DNA of 64,000 nt, taken from contig CM069432.1 in the NCBI GenBank assembly GCA_035610365.1, positions 279,967,482 to 280,031,481 on the forward strand. Reading direction: 5' to 3'. The stretch comes from Aquatica leii. Lineage: Eukaryota > Arthropoda > Insecta > Coleoptera > Lampyridae. The notes beneath the pieces were generated by a model. The model saw nothing but the letters and a program-made list of their open reading frames with translations. It ran no database searches and was not told the origin of the DNA. Shown one piece after another: positions 21,701 to 36,700 of the stretch (position 1 is its first letter; the number at the start of each line of letters is the position of its first letter). The position numbers and the translations under genes were made by a program.

Positions 21701-24700
21701 ATTTAATTATTATACTTTTGATCATCTTGTAATATGGACATTGTTGTTAAAATTCTGATCAGTATTTTAAAGTTAATTTTTGGTTGTGAGAGTATGACAT
21801 TTTTGATTTATTTTGCAAAGTTTTCATCTGTTTTATTTAATTGTTTTAAATGGAGTTGCATGCGTTAGGGGATAAACAATTGGTTGATCAAAAGTAAAAA
21901 AAAAATTATTAAGATGGACTTGGGGTATAAAATATCTAATTATTATACTTTTGATCATCTTGTAATATGGACATTGTTGTTAAAATTCTGATCAGTATTT
22001 TATAGTTAATTTTTGGTTGTGGGAGTATGATATTTTTGATTCATTTTGCAAAGTTTCATGTGTTTTATTTTATTGTTTTAAATGGAGTTGCATGCGTTAG
22101 GGGATAAACAAATGCTTAATAAAAAATAAAAAAATTATTATTAAGGCGGACTTGAGGCTTAAAGTATTTAATTACTATACTTTTGATCATCTTGTAATAT
22201 GGACATTGTTGTTAAAATTCTGATCAGAATTTTAAAGTTAATTTTTGGTTGTGGGAGTATGATATTTTTGATTTATTTTGCAAAGTTTTCATCTGTTTTA
22301 TTTTATTGTTTTAAATGGAGTTGCATGCGTTAGGGGATAAACAATTGGTTGATCAAAAGTAAAAAAAAAATTATTAAGATGGACTTGGGGTATAAAATAT
22401 CTAATTATTATACTTTTGATCATCTTGTAATATGGACATTGTTGTTAAAATTCTGATCAGTATTTTAAAGTTAATTTTTGGTTGTGGGAGTATGACATTT
22501 TTGATTTATTTTGCAAAGTTTTCATCTGTTTTATTTTATTGTTTTAAATGGAGTTGCATGCGTTAGGGGATAAACAATTGGTTGATCAAAAGTAAAAAAA
22601 AATTATTAAGATGGACTTGGGGTATAAAATATCTAATTATTATACTTTTGATCATCTTGTAATATGGACATTGTTGTTAAAATTCTGATCAGTATTTTAA
22701 AGTTAATTCTTGGTTGTGGGAGTATGACATTTTTGATTTATTTTGCAAAGTTTTCATCTGTTTTATTTTATTGTTTTAAATGGAGTTGCATGCGTTAGGG
22801 GATAAACACTTGGTTGATCAAAAGTAAAAAAAAAATTATTAAGATGGACTTGGGGTATAAAATATCTAATTATTATACTTTTGATCATCTTGTAATATGG
22901 ACATTGTTGTTAAAATTCTGATCAGTATTTTAAAGTTAATTTTTGGTTGTGGGAGTATGACATTTTTGATTTATTTTGCAAAGTTTTCATCTGCTTTATT
23001 TTATTGTTTTAAATGGAGTTGCATGCGTTAGGGGATAAGCAATTGCTTGATCAAAAATAAAAAAATTATTATTAAGGTGGACTTGGGGAATAAAGTATTT
23101 AATTATTATACTTTTGATCATCTTGTAATATGGACATTGTTGTTAAAATACTGATCAGTATTTTAAAGTTAATTTTTGGTTGTGGGAGTATGACATTTTT
23201 GATTTATTTTGCAAAGTTTTCATCTGTTTTATTTTATTGTTTTAAATGGAGTTGCATGCGTTAGGGGATAAACAATTGGTTGATCAAAAGTAAAAAAAAA
23301 ATTATTAAGATGGACTTGGGGTATAAAATATCTAATTATTATACTTTTGATCATCTTGTAATATGGACATTGTTGTTAAAATTCTGATCAGTATTTTAAA
23401 GTTAATTTTTGGTTGTGGGAGTATGACATTTTTGATTTATTTTGCAAAGTTTTCATCTGTTTTATTTTATTGTTTTAAATGGAGTTGCATGCGTTAGGGG
23501 ATAAACAATTGGTTGATCAAAAGTAAAAAAAAAATTATTAAGATGGACTTGGGGTATAAAATATCTAATTATTATACTTTTGATCATCTTGTAATATGGA
23601 CATTGTTGTTAAAATTCTGATCAGTATTTTATAGTTAATTTTTGGTTGTGAGAGTATGATATTTTTGATTCATTTTGCAAAGTTTCATGTGTTTTATTTT
23701 ATTGTTTTAAATGGAGTTGCATGCGTTAGGGGATAAACAAATGCTTAATAAAAAATAAAAAAATTATTATTAAGGCGGACTTGAGGCTTAAAGTATTTAA
23801 TTACTATACTTTTGATCATCTTGTAATATGGACATTGTTGTTAAAATTCTGATCAGTATTTTAAAGTTAATTTTTGGTTGTGGGAGTATGACATTTTTGA
23901 TTTATTTTGCAAAGTTTCATGTGTTTTATTTTATCGTTTTAAATGGAGTTGCATGCGTTAGGGGATAAACAATTGGTTGATCAAAAGTAAAAAAAAAATT
24001 ATTAAGATGGACTTGGGGTATAAAATATCTAATTATTATACTTTTGATCATCTTGTAATATGGACATTGTTGTTAAAATTCTGATCAGTATTTTAAAGTT
24101 AATTTTTGGTTGTGGGAGTATGATATTTTTGATTTATTTTGCAAAGTTTTCATCTGTTTTATTTTATTGTTTTAAATGGAGTTGCATGCGTTAGGGGATA
24201 AACAATTGGTTGATCAAAAGTAAAAAAAAAATTATTAAGATGGACTTGGGGTATAAAATATCTAATTATTATACTTTTGATCATCTTGTAATATGGACAT
24301 TGTTGTTAAAATTCTGATCAGTATTTTAAAGTTAATTTTTGGTTGTGGGAGTATGACATTTTTGATTTATTTTGCAAAGTTTTCATCTGTTTTATTTTAT
24401 TGTTTTAAATGGAGTTGCATGCGTTAGGGATAAACAATTGGTTGATCAAAAGTAAAAAATTATTAAGATGGACTTGGGGTATAAAATATCTAATTATTAT
24501 ACTTTTGATCATCTTGTAATATGGACATTGTTGTTAAAATTCTGATCAGTATTTTGAAGTTAATTTTTGGTTGTGGGAGTATGACATTTTTGATTTATTT
24601 TGCAAAGTTTCATGTGTTTTATTTTATCGTTTTAAATGGAGTTGCATGCGTTAGGGGATAAACAAATGCTTGATCAAAAATAAAAAAATGATTATTAAGG

Positions 24701-27700
24701 TGGACTTGGGGCTTAAAGTATTTAATTATTATACTTTTGATCATCTTGTAATATGGACATTGTTGTTAAAATACTGATCAGTATTTTATAGTTAATTTTT
24801 GGTTGTGGGAGTATGACATTTTTGATTTATTTTGCAAAGTTTTCATCTGTTTTATTTTATTGTTTTAAATGGAGTTGCATGCGTTAGGGGATAAACAATT
24901 GGTTGATCAAAAGTAAAAAAAAAATTATTAAGATGGACTTGGGGTATAAAATATCTAATTATGATACTTTTGATCATTTTGTAATATGGACATTGTTGTT
25001 AAAATTCTGATCAGTATTTTAAAGTTAATTTGTTGTTGTGGGAGTATGACATTTTTGATTTATTTTGCAAAGTTTTCATCTGTTTTATTTTATTGTTTTA
25101 AATGGAGTTGCATGCGTTAGGGGATAAACAATTGGTTGATCAAAAATTAAAAAAATTATTATTAAGGTGGACTTGGGGAATAAAGTATTTAATTATTATA
25201 CTTTTGATCAGCTTGTAATATAGACATTGTTGTTAAAATTCTGATCAGTATTTTATAGTTAAGTTTTGGTTGTGGGAGTATGACATTTTTGATTTATTTT
25301 GCAAAGTTTCATGTGTTTTATTTTATCGTTTTAAATGGAGTTGCATGCGTTAGGGGATAAACAAATGCTTGATCAAAAATAAAAAAATTATTATTAAGGT
25401 GGACTTGGGGAATAAAGTATTTAATTATTATACTTTTGATCAGCTTGTAATATAGACATTGTTGTTAAAATTCTGATAAGTATTTTATAGTTAAGTTTTG
25501 GTTGTGGGAGTATGACATTTTTGATTTATTTTGCAAAGTTTCATGTGTTTTATTTTATCGTTTTAAATGGAGTTGCATGCGTTAGGGGATAAACGAATGC
25601 TTGATCAAAAATAAAAAAATTATTATTAAGGTGGACTTGGCGCTTAAAGTATTTAATTATTATACTTTTGATCATCTTGTAATATGGACATTGTTGTTAA
25701 AATACTGATCAGTATTTTATAGTTAATTTTTGGTTGTGGGAGTATGACATTTTTGATTTATTTTGCAAAGTTTTCATCTGTTTTATTTTATTGTTTTAAA
25801 TGGAGTTGCATGCGTTAGGGGATAAACACTTGGTTGATCAAAAGTAAAAAAAAAATTATTAAGATGGACTTGGGGTATAAAATATCTAATTATTATACTT
25901 TTGATCATCTTGTAATATGGACATTGTTGTTAAAATTCTGATCAGTATTTTGAAGTTAATTTTTGGTTGTGGGAGTATGACATTTTTGATTTATTTTGCA
26001 AAGTTTTCATCTGTTTTATTTTATTGTTTTAAATGGAGTTGCATGCGTTAGGGGATAAACACTTGGTTGATCAAAAGTAAAAAAATTATTAAGATGGACT
26101 TGGGGTATAAAATATCTAATTATTATACTTTTGATCATCTTGTAATATGGACATTGTTGTTAAAATTCTGATCAGTATTTTGAAGTTAATTTTTGGTTGT
26201 GGGAGTATGACATTTTTGATTTATTTTGCAAAGTTTTCATCTGTTTTATTTTATTGTTTTAAATGGAGTTGCATGCGTTAGGGGATAAACAAATGCTTGA
26301 TCAAAAATTAAAAAAATTATTATTAAGGTGGACTTGGGGCATAAAGTATTTAAATATTATATTTCTGATCATCTTGTAATATGGACATTGTTGTTAAAAT
26401 TCTGATCAGTATTTTATAGTTAATTTTTGGTTGTGGGAGTATGATATTTTTGATTCATTTTGCAAAGTTTCATGTGTTTTATTTTATTGTTTTAAATGGA
26501 GTTGCATGCGTTAGGGGATAAACAAATGCTTAATAAAAAATAAAAAAATTATTATTAAGGCGGACTTGAGGCTTAAAGTATTTAATTACTATACTTTTGA
26601 TCATCTTGTAATATGGACATTGTTGTTAAAATTCTGATCAGTATTTTATAGTTAAGTTATGGTTGTGGGAGTATGACATTTTTGATTTATTTTGCAAAGT
26701 TTCATGTGTTTTATTTTATCGTTTTAAATGGAGTTGCATGCGTTAGGGGATAAACAAATGCTTGATCAAAAATAAAAAAATTATTATTAAGGTGGACTTG
26801 GGGCTTAAAGTATTTAATTATTATACTTTTGATCATCTTGTAATATGGACATTGTTGTTAAAATACTGATCAGAATTTTATAGTTAATTTTTGGTTGTGG
26901 GAGTATGACATTTTTGATTTATTTTGCAAAGTTCTCATCTGTTTTATTTTATTGTTTTAAATGGAGTTGCATGCGTTAGGGGATAAACAATTGGTTGATC
27001 AAAAGTAAAAAAAAAATTATTAAGATGGACTTGGGGTATAAAATATCTAATTATTATACTTTTGATCATCTTGTAATATGGACATTGTTGTTAAAATTCT
27101 GATCAGTATTTTAAAGTTAATTTTTGGTTGTGGGAGTATGACATTTTTGATTTATTTTGCAAAGTTTTCATCTGTTTTATTTTATTGTTTTAAATGGAGT
27201 TGCATGCGTTAGGGCATAAACAATTGGTTGATCAAAAGTAAAAAAAAATTATTAAGATGGACTTGGGGTATAAAATATCTAATTATTATACTTTTGATCA
27301 TCTTGTAATATGGACATTGTTGTTAAAATTCTGATCAGTATTTTAAAGTTAATTTTTGGTTGTGGGAGTATGACATTTTTGATTTATTTTGCAAAGTTTT
27401 CATCTGTTTTATTTTATTGTTTTAAATGGAGTTGCATGCGTTAGGGGATAAACAATTGGTTGATCAAAAGTAAAAAAAAAATTATTAAGATGGACATGGG
27501 GTATAAAATATCTAATTATTATACTTTTGATCATCTTGTAATATGGACATTGTTGTTAAAATTCTGATCAGTATTTTAAAGTTAATTTTTGGTTGTGGGA
27601 GTATGACATTTTTGATTTATTTTGCAAAGTTTTCATCTGTTTTATTTTATTGTTTTAAATGGAGTTGCATGCGTTAGGGGATAAACAATTGGTTGATCAA

Positions 27701-30700
27701 AAGTAAAAAAAAAATTATTAAGATGGACTTGGGGTATAAAATATCTAATTATGATACTTTTGATCATTTTGTAATATGGACATTGTTGTTAAAATTCTGA
27801 TCAGTATTTTAAAGTTAATTTGTTGTTGTGGGAGTATGACATTTTTGATTTATTTTGCAAAGTTTTCATCTGTTTTATTTTATTGTTTTAAATGGAGTTG
27901 CATGCGTTAGGGGATAAACAATTGGTTGATCAAAAATTAAAAAAATTATTATTAAGGTGGACTTGGGGTATAAAATATCTAATTATTATACTTTTGATCA
28001 TCTTGTAATATGGACATTGTTGTTAAAATTCTGATCAGTATTTTAAAGTTAATTTTTGGTTGTGGGAGTATGACATTTTTGATTTATTTTGCAAAGTTTT
28101 CATCTGTTTTATTTTATTGTTTTAAATGGAGTTGCATGCGTTAGGGGATAAACAATTGGTTGATCAAAAGTAAAAAAAAAATTATTAAGATGGACATGGG
28201 GTATAAAATATCTAATTATTATACTTTTGATCATCTTGTAATATGGACATTGTTGTTAAAATTCTGATCAGTATTTTAAAGTTAATTTTTGGTTGTGGGA
28301 GTATGACATTTTTGATTTATTTTGCAAAGTTTTCATCTGTTTTATTTTATTGTTTTAAATGGAGTTGCATGCGTTAGGGGATAAACAATTGGTTGATCAA
28401 AAATTAAAAAAATTATTATTAAGGTGGACTTGGGGAATAAAATATTTAATTATTATACTTTTGATCATCTTGTAATATGGACATTGTTGTTAAAATTCTG
28501 ATCAGTCTTTTATAGTTAATTTTTGGTTGTGGGAGTATGACATTTTTAATTTATTTTGCAAAGTTTCATGTGTTTTATTTTATTGTTTTAAATGGAGTTG
28601 CATGCGTTAGGGGATAAACAAATGCTTGATCAAAAATTAAAAAAATTATTATTAAGGTGGACTTGGGGCATAAAGTATTTAAATATTATATTTCTGATCA
28701 TCTTGTAATATGGACATTGTTGTTAAAATACTGATCAGTATTTTATAGTTAATTTTTGGTTGTGGGAGTATGACATTTTTGATTTATTTTGCAAAGTTTT
28801 CATCTGTTTTATTTTATTGTTTTAAATGGAGTTGCATGCGTTAGGGGATAAACAATTGGTTGATCAAAAGTAAAAAAAAAAATTATTAAGATGGACTTGG
28901 GGTATAAAATATCTAATTATTATACTTTTGATCATCTTGTAATATGGACATTGTTGTTAAAATACTGATCAGTATTTTATAGTTAATTTTTGGTTGTGGG
29001 AGTATGACATTTTTGATTTATTTTGCAAAGTTTTCATCTGTTTTATTTTATTGTTTTAAATGGAGTTGCATGCGTTAGGGGATAAACAATTGGTTGATCA
29101 AAAGTAAAAAAAAAAATTATTAAGATGGACTTGGGTTATAAAATATCTAATTATTATACTTTTGATCATCTTGTAATATGGACATTGTTGTTAAAATTCT
29201 GATCAGTATTTTATAGTTAATTTTTGGTTGTGGGAGTATGATATTTTTGATTCATTTTGCAAAGTTTCATGTGTTTTATTTTATTGTTTTAAATGGAGTT
29301 GCATGCGTTAGGGGATAAACAAATGCTTGATCAAAAATAAAAAAATTATTATTAAGGTGGACTTGGGGCTTAAAGTATTTAATTATTATACTTTTGATCA
29401 TCTTGTAATATGGACATTGTTGTTAAAATTCTGATCAGTATTTTAAAGTTAATTTTTGGTTGTGGGAGTATGACATTTTTGATTTATTTTGCAAAGTTTC
29501 ATGTGTTTTATTTTATCGTTTTAAATGGAGTTGCATGCGTTAGGGGATAAACAAATGCTTGATCAAAAATAAAAAAATTATTATTAAGGTGGACTTGGGG
29601 CTTAAAGTATTTAATTATTATACTTTTGATCATCTTGTAATATGGACATTGTTGTTAAAATACTGATCAGTATTTTATAGTTAATTTTTGGTTGTGGGAG
29701 TATGACATTTTTGATTTATTTTGCAAAGTTTTCATCTGTTTTATTTTATTGTTTTTAAATGGAGTTGCATGCGTTAGGGGATAAACAATTGGTTGATCAA
29801 AAGTAAAAAATTATTAAGATGGACTTGGGGTATAAAATATCTAATTATTATACTTTTGATCATCTTGTAATATGGACATTGTTGTTAAAATTCTGATCAG
29901 TATTTTAAAGTTAATTTTTGGTTGTGGGAGTATGATATTTTTGATTTATTTTGCAAAGTTTTCATCTGTTTTATTTTATTGTTTTAAATGGAGTTGCATG
30001 CGTTAGGGGATAAACAATTGGTTGATCAAAAGTAAAAAAAAAATTATTAAGATGGACTTGGGGTATAAAATATCTAATTATTATACTTTTGATCATCTTG
30101 TAATATGGACATTGTTGTTAAAATTCTGATCAGTATTTTAAAGTTAATTTTTGGTTGTGGAAGTATGACATTTTTGATTTATTTTGCAAAGTTTTCATCT
30201 GTTTTATTTTATTGTTTTAAATGGAGTTGCATGCGTTAGGGGATAAACAATTGGTTGATCAAAAGTAAAAAAAAAATTATTAAGATGGACTTGGGGTATA
30301 AAATATCTAATTATTATACTTTTGATCATCTTGTAATATGGACATTGTTGTTAAAATTCTGATCAGTATTTTAAAGTTAATTTTTGGTTGTCGGAGTATG
30401 ACATTTTTGATTTATTTTGCAAAGTTTTCATCTGTTTTATTTTATTGTTTTAAATGGAGTTGCATGCGTTAGGGGATAAACAATTGGTTGATCAAAAATT
30501 AAAAAAATTATTATTAAGGTGGACTTGGGGAATAAAGTATTTAATTATTATACTTTTGATCAGCTTGTAATATAGACATTGTTGTTAAAATTCTGATCAG
30601 TATTTTATAGTTAAGTTTTGGTTGTGGGAGTATGACATTTTTGATTTATTTTGCAAAGTTTCATGTGTTTTATTTTATCGTTTTAAATGGAGTTGCATGC

Positions 30701-33700
30701 GTTAGGGGATAAACAAATGCTTAATAAAAAATAAAAAAATTATTATTAAGGCGGACTTGAGGCTTAAAGTATTTAATTACTATACTTTTGATCATCTTGT
30801 AATATGGACATTGTTGTTAAAATTCTGATCAGTATTTTAAAGTTAATTTTTGGTTGTGGGAGTATGATATTTTTGATTTATTTTGCAAAGTTTTCATCTG
30901 TTTTATTTTATTGTTTTAAATGGAGTTGCATGCGTTAGGGGATAAACAATTGGTTGATCAAAAATTAAAAAAATTATTATTAAGGTGGACTTGGGGAATA
31001 AAGTATTTAATTATTATACTTTTGATCAGCTTGTAATATAGACATTGTTGTTAAAATTCTGATCAGTATTTTATAGTTAAGTTTTGGTTGTGGGAGTATG
31101 ACATTTTTGATTTATTTTGCAAAGTTTCATGTGTTTTATTTTATCGTTTTAAATGGAGTTGCATGCGTTAGGAGATAAACAAATGCTTAATAAAAAATAA
31201 AAAAATTATTATTAAGGCGGACTTGAGGCTTAAAGTATTTAATTACTATACTTTTGATCATCTTGTAATATGGACATTGTTGTTAAAATTCTGATCAGTA
31301 TTTTAAAGTTAATTTTTGGTTGTGGGAGTATGATATTTTTGATTTATTTTGCAAAGTTTTCATCTGTTTTATTTTATTGTTTTAAATGGAGTTGCATGCG
31401 TTAGGGGATAAACAATTGGTTGATCAAAAGTAAAAAAAAAATTATTAAGATGGACTTGGGGTATAAAATATCTAATTATTATACTTTTGATCATCTTGTA
31501 ATATGGACATTGTTGTTAAAATTCTGATCAGTATTTTAAAGTTAATTTTTGGTTGTGGGAGTATGACATTTTTGATTTATTTTGCAAAGTTTTCATCTGT
31601 TTTATTTTATTGTTTTAAATGGAGTTGCATGCGTTAGGGGATAAACACTTGGTTGATCAAAAGTAAAAAAAAAATTATTAAGATGGACTTGGGGTATAAA
31701 ATATCTAATTATTATACTTTTGATCATCTTATAATATGGACATTGTTGTTAAAATTCTGATCAGTATTTTGAAGTTAATTTTTGGTTGTGGGAGTATGAC
31801 ATTTTTGATTTATTTTGCAAAGTTTCATGTGTTTTATTTTATCGTTTTAAATGGAGTTGCATGCGTTAGGGGATAAACAAATGCTTGATCAAAAATTAAA
31901 AAAATTATTATTAAGGTGGACTTGGGGCATAAAGTATTTAAATATTATATTTCTGATCATCTTGTAATATGGACATTGTTGTTAAAATTCTGATCAGTAT
32001 TTTAAAGTTAATTTTTGGTTGTGGGAGTATGACATTTTTGATTTATTTTGCAAAGTTTTCATCTGCTTTATTTTATTGTTTTAAATGGAGTTGCATGCGT
32101 TAGGGGATAAACAAATGCTTGATCAAAAATAAAAAAATTATTATTAAGGTGGACTTGGGGAATAAAGTATTTAATTATTATACTTTTGATCAGCTTGTAA
32201 TATAGACATTGTTGTTAAAATTCTGATCAGTATTTTATAGTTAAGTTTTGGTTGTGGGAGTATGACATTTTTGATTTATTTTGCAAAGTTTTCATCTGTT
32301 TTATTTTATTGTTTTAAATGGAGTTGCATGCGTTAGGGGATAAACAATTGGTTGATCAAAAGTAAAAAAAAAATTATTAAGATGGACTTGGGGTATAAAA
32401 TATCTAATTATTATACTTTTGATCATCTTGTAATATGGACATTGTTGTTAAAATTCTGATCAGTATTTTAAAGTTAATTTTTGGTTGTGGGAGTATGACA
32501 TTTTTGATTTATTTTGCAAAGTTTCATGTGTTTTATTTTATCGTTTTAAATGGAGTTGCATGCGTTAGGGGATAAACAAATGCTTGATCAAAAATAAAAA
32601 AATTATTATTAAGGTGGACTTGGGGCTTAAAGTATTTAATTATTATACTTTTGATCATCTTGTAATATGGACATTGTTGTTAAAATACTGATCAGTATTT
32701 TATAGTTAATTTTTGGTTGTGGGAGTATGACATTTTTGATTTATTTTGCAAAGTTTTCATCTGTTTTATTTTATTGTTTTAAATGGAGTTGCATGCGTTA
32801 GGGGATAAACAATTGGTTGATCAAAAGTAAAAAATTATTAAGATGGACTTGGGGTATAAAATATCTAATTATTATACTTTTGATCATCTTGTAATATGGA
32901 CATTGTTGTTAAAATTCTGATCAGTATTTTAAAGTTAATTTTTGGTTGTGGGAGTATGACATTTTGATTTATTTTGCAAAGTTTTCATCTGTTTTATTTT
33001 ATCGTTTTAAATGGAGTTGCATGCGTTAGGGGATAAACAATTGGTTGATCAAAAGTAAAAAATTATTAAGATGGACTTGGGGTATAAAATATCTAATTAT
33101 TATACTTTTGATCATCTTGTAATATGGACATTGTTGTTAAAATTCTGATCAGTATTTTAAAGTTAATTTTTGGTTGTGGGAGTATGACATTTTTGATTTA
33201 TTTTGCAAAGTTTTCATCTGTTTTATTTTATTGTTTTAAATGGAGTTGCATGCGTTAGGGGATAAACAATTGGTTGATCAAAAATTAAAAAAATTATTAT
33301 TAAGGTGGACTTGGGGAATAAAGTATTTAATTATTATACTTTTGATCAGCTTGTAATATAGACATTGTTGTTAAAATTCTGATCAGTATTTTATAGTTAA
33401 GTTTTGGTTGTGGGAGTATGACATTTTTGATTTATTTTGCAAAGTTTCATGTGTTTTATTTTATCGTTTTAAATGGAGTTGCATGCGTTAGGGGATAAAC
33501 AAATGCTTGATCAAAAATAAAAAAATTATTATTAAGGTGGACTTGGGGCTTAAAGTATTTAATTATTATACTTTTGATCATCTTGTAATATGGACATTGT
33601 TGTTAAAATACTGATCAGTATTTTATAGTTAATTTTTGGTTGTGGGAGTATGACATTTTTGATTTATTTTGCAAAGTTTTCATCTGTTTTATTTTATTGT

Positions 33701-36700
33701 TTTAAATGGAGTTGCATGCGTTAGGGGATAAACAATTGGTTGATCAAAAGTAAAAAAAAAATTATTAAGATGGACTTGGGGTATAAAATATCTAATTATT
33801 ATACTTTTGATCATCTTGTAATATGGACATTGTTGTTAAAATTCTGATCAGTATTTTAAAGTTAATTTTTGGTTGTGGGAGTATGACATTTTGATTTATT
33901 TTGCAAAGTTTTCATCTGTTTTATTTTATTGTTTTTAAATGGAGTTGCATGCGTTAGGGGATAAACAATTGGTTGATCAAAAGTAAAAATTATTAAGATG
34001 GACTTGGGGTATAAAATATCTAACTATTATACTTTTGATCATCTTGTAATATGGGCATTGTTGTTAAAATTCTGATCAGTATTTTAAAGTTAATTTTTGG
34101 TTGTGGGAGTATGACATTTTTGATTTATTTTGCAAAGTTTTCATCTGTTTTATTTTATTGTTTTAAATGGAGTTGCATGCGTTAGGGGATAAACAATTGG
34201 TTGATCAAAAATTAAAAAAATTATTATTAAGGTGGACTTGGGGAATAAAATATTTAATTATTATACTTTTGATCAGCTTGTAATATAGACATTGTTGTTA
34301 ACATTCTGATCAGTATTTTATAGTTAAGTTATGGTTGTGGGAGTATGACATTTTTGATTTATTTTGCAAAGTTTCATGTGTTTTATTTTATCGTTTTAAA
34401 TGGAGTTGCATGCGTTAGGGGATAAACAAATGCTTGATCAAAAATAAAAAAATTATTATTAAGGTGGACTTGGGGCTTAAAGTATTTAATTATTATACTT
34501 TTGATCATCTTGTAATATGGACATTGTTGTTAAAATACTGATCAGTATTTTATAGTTAATTTTTGGTTGTGGGAGTATGACATTTTGATTTATTTTGCAA
34601 AGTTCTCATCTGTTTTATTTTATTGTTTTAAATGGAGTTGCATGCGTTAGGGGATAAACAATTGGTTGATCAAAAGTAAAAAAAATTATTAAGATGGACT
34701 TGGGGTATAAAATATCTAATTATTATACTTTTGATCATCTTGTAATATGGACATTGTTGTTAAAATTCTGATCAGTATTTTAAAGTTAATTTTTGGTTGT
34801 GGGAGTATGACATTTTTGATTTATTTTGCAAAGTTTTCATCTGTTTTATTTTATTGTTTTAAATGGAGTTGCATGCGTTAGGGGATAAACAATTGGTTGA
34901 TCAAAAGTAAAAAAAAAATTATTAAGATGGACTTGGGGTATAAAATATCTAATTATTATACTTTTGATCATCTTGTAATATGGACATTGTTGTTAAAATT
35001 CTGATCAGTATTTTATAGTTAATTTTTGGTTGTGGGAGTATGATATTTTTGATTCATTTTGCAAAGTTTCATGTGTTTTATTTTATTGTTTTAAATGGAG
35101 TTGCATGCGTTAGGGGATAAACAAATGCTTAATAAAAAATAAAAAAATTATTCTTAAGGCGGACTTGAGGCTTAAAGTATTTAATTACTATACTTTTGAT
35201 CATCTTGTAATATGGACATTGTTGTTAAAATTCTGATCAGTATTTTAAAGTTAATTTTTGGTTGTGGGAGTATGACATTTTTGATTTATTTTGCAAAGTT
35301 TCATGTGTTTTATTTTATCGTTTTAAATGGAGTTGCATGCGTTAGGAGATAAACAAATGCTTGATCAAAAATAAAAAAATTATTATTAAGGTGGACTTGG
35401 GGCTTAAAGTATTTAATTATTATACTTTTGATCATCTTGTAATATGGACATTGTTGTTAAAATACTGATCAGTATTTTATAGTTAATTTTTGGTTGTGGG
35501 AGTATGACATTTTTGATTTATTTTGCAAAGTTTTCATCTGTTTTATTTTATTGTTTTAAATGGAGTTGCATGCGTTAGGGGATAAACAATTGGTTGATCA
35601 AAAGTAAAAAAAAAATTATTAAGATGGACTTGGGGTATAAAATATCTAATTATTATACTTTTGATCATCTTGTAATATGGACATTGTTGTTAAAATTCTG
35701 ATCAGTATTTTAAAGTTAATTTTTGGTTGTGGGAGTATGATATTTTTGATTTATTTTGCAAAGTTTTCATCTGTTTTATTTTATTGTTTTAAATGGAGTT
35801 GCATGCGTTAGGGGATAAACAATTGGTTGATCAAAAGTAAAAAAAAATTATTAAGATGGACTTGGGGTATAAAATATCTAATTATTATACTTTTGATCAG
35901 CTTGTAATATAGACATTGTTGTTAAAATTCTGATCAGTATTTTAAAGTTAATTTTTGGTTGTGGGAGTATGACATTTTTGATTTATTTTGCAAAGTTTTC
36001 ATCTGTTTTATTTTATTGTTTTAAATGGAGTTGCATGCGTTAGGGGATAAACAAATGCTTGATCAAAAATTAAAAAAATTATTATTAAGGTGGACTTGGG
36101 GCATAAAGTATTTAAATATTATATTTCTGATCATCTTGTAATATGGAAATTGTTGTTAAAATTCTGATCAGTATTTTAAAGTTAATTTTTGGTTGTGAAA
36201 GTATGACATTTTTGATTCATTTTGCAAAGTTTCATGTGTTTTATTTTATTGTTTTAAATGGAGTTGCATGCGTTAGGGGATAAACAAATGCTTAATAAAA
36301 AATTAAAAAAATATTATTAAGGTGAACTTGAGGCTTAAAGTATTTAATTATTATACTTTTGATCATCTTGTAATATGGACATTGTTGTTAAAATACTGAT
36401 CAGTATTTTATAGTTAATTTTTGGTTGTGGGAGTATGACATTTTTGATTTATTTTGCAAAGTTTTCATCTGTTTTATTTTATTGTTTTAAATGGAGTTGC
36501 ATGCGTTAGGGGATAAACAATTGGTTGATCAAAAGTAAAAAAAAAATTATTAAGATGGACTTGGGGTATAAAATATCTAATTATTATACTTTTGATCATC
36601 TTGTAATATGGACATTGTTGTTAAAATTCTGATCAGTATTTTAAAGTTAATTTTTGGTTGTGGGAGTATGACATTTTTGATTTATTTTGCAAAGTTTTCA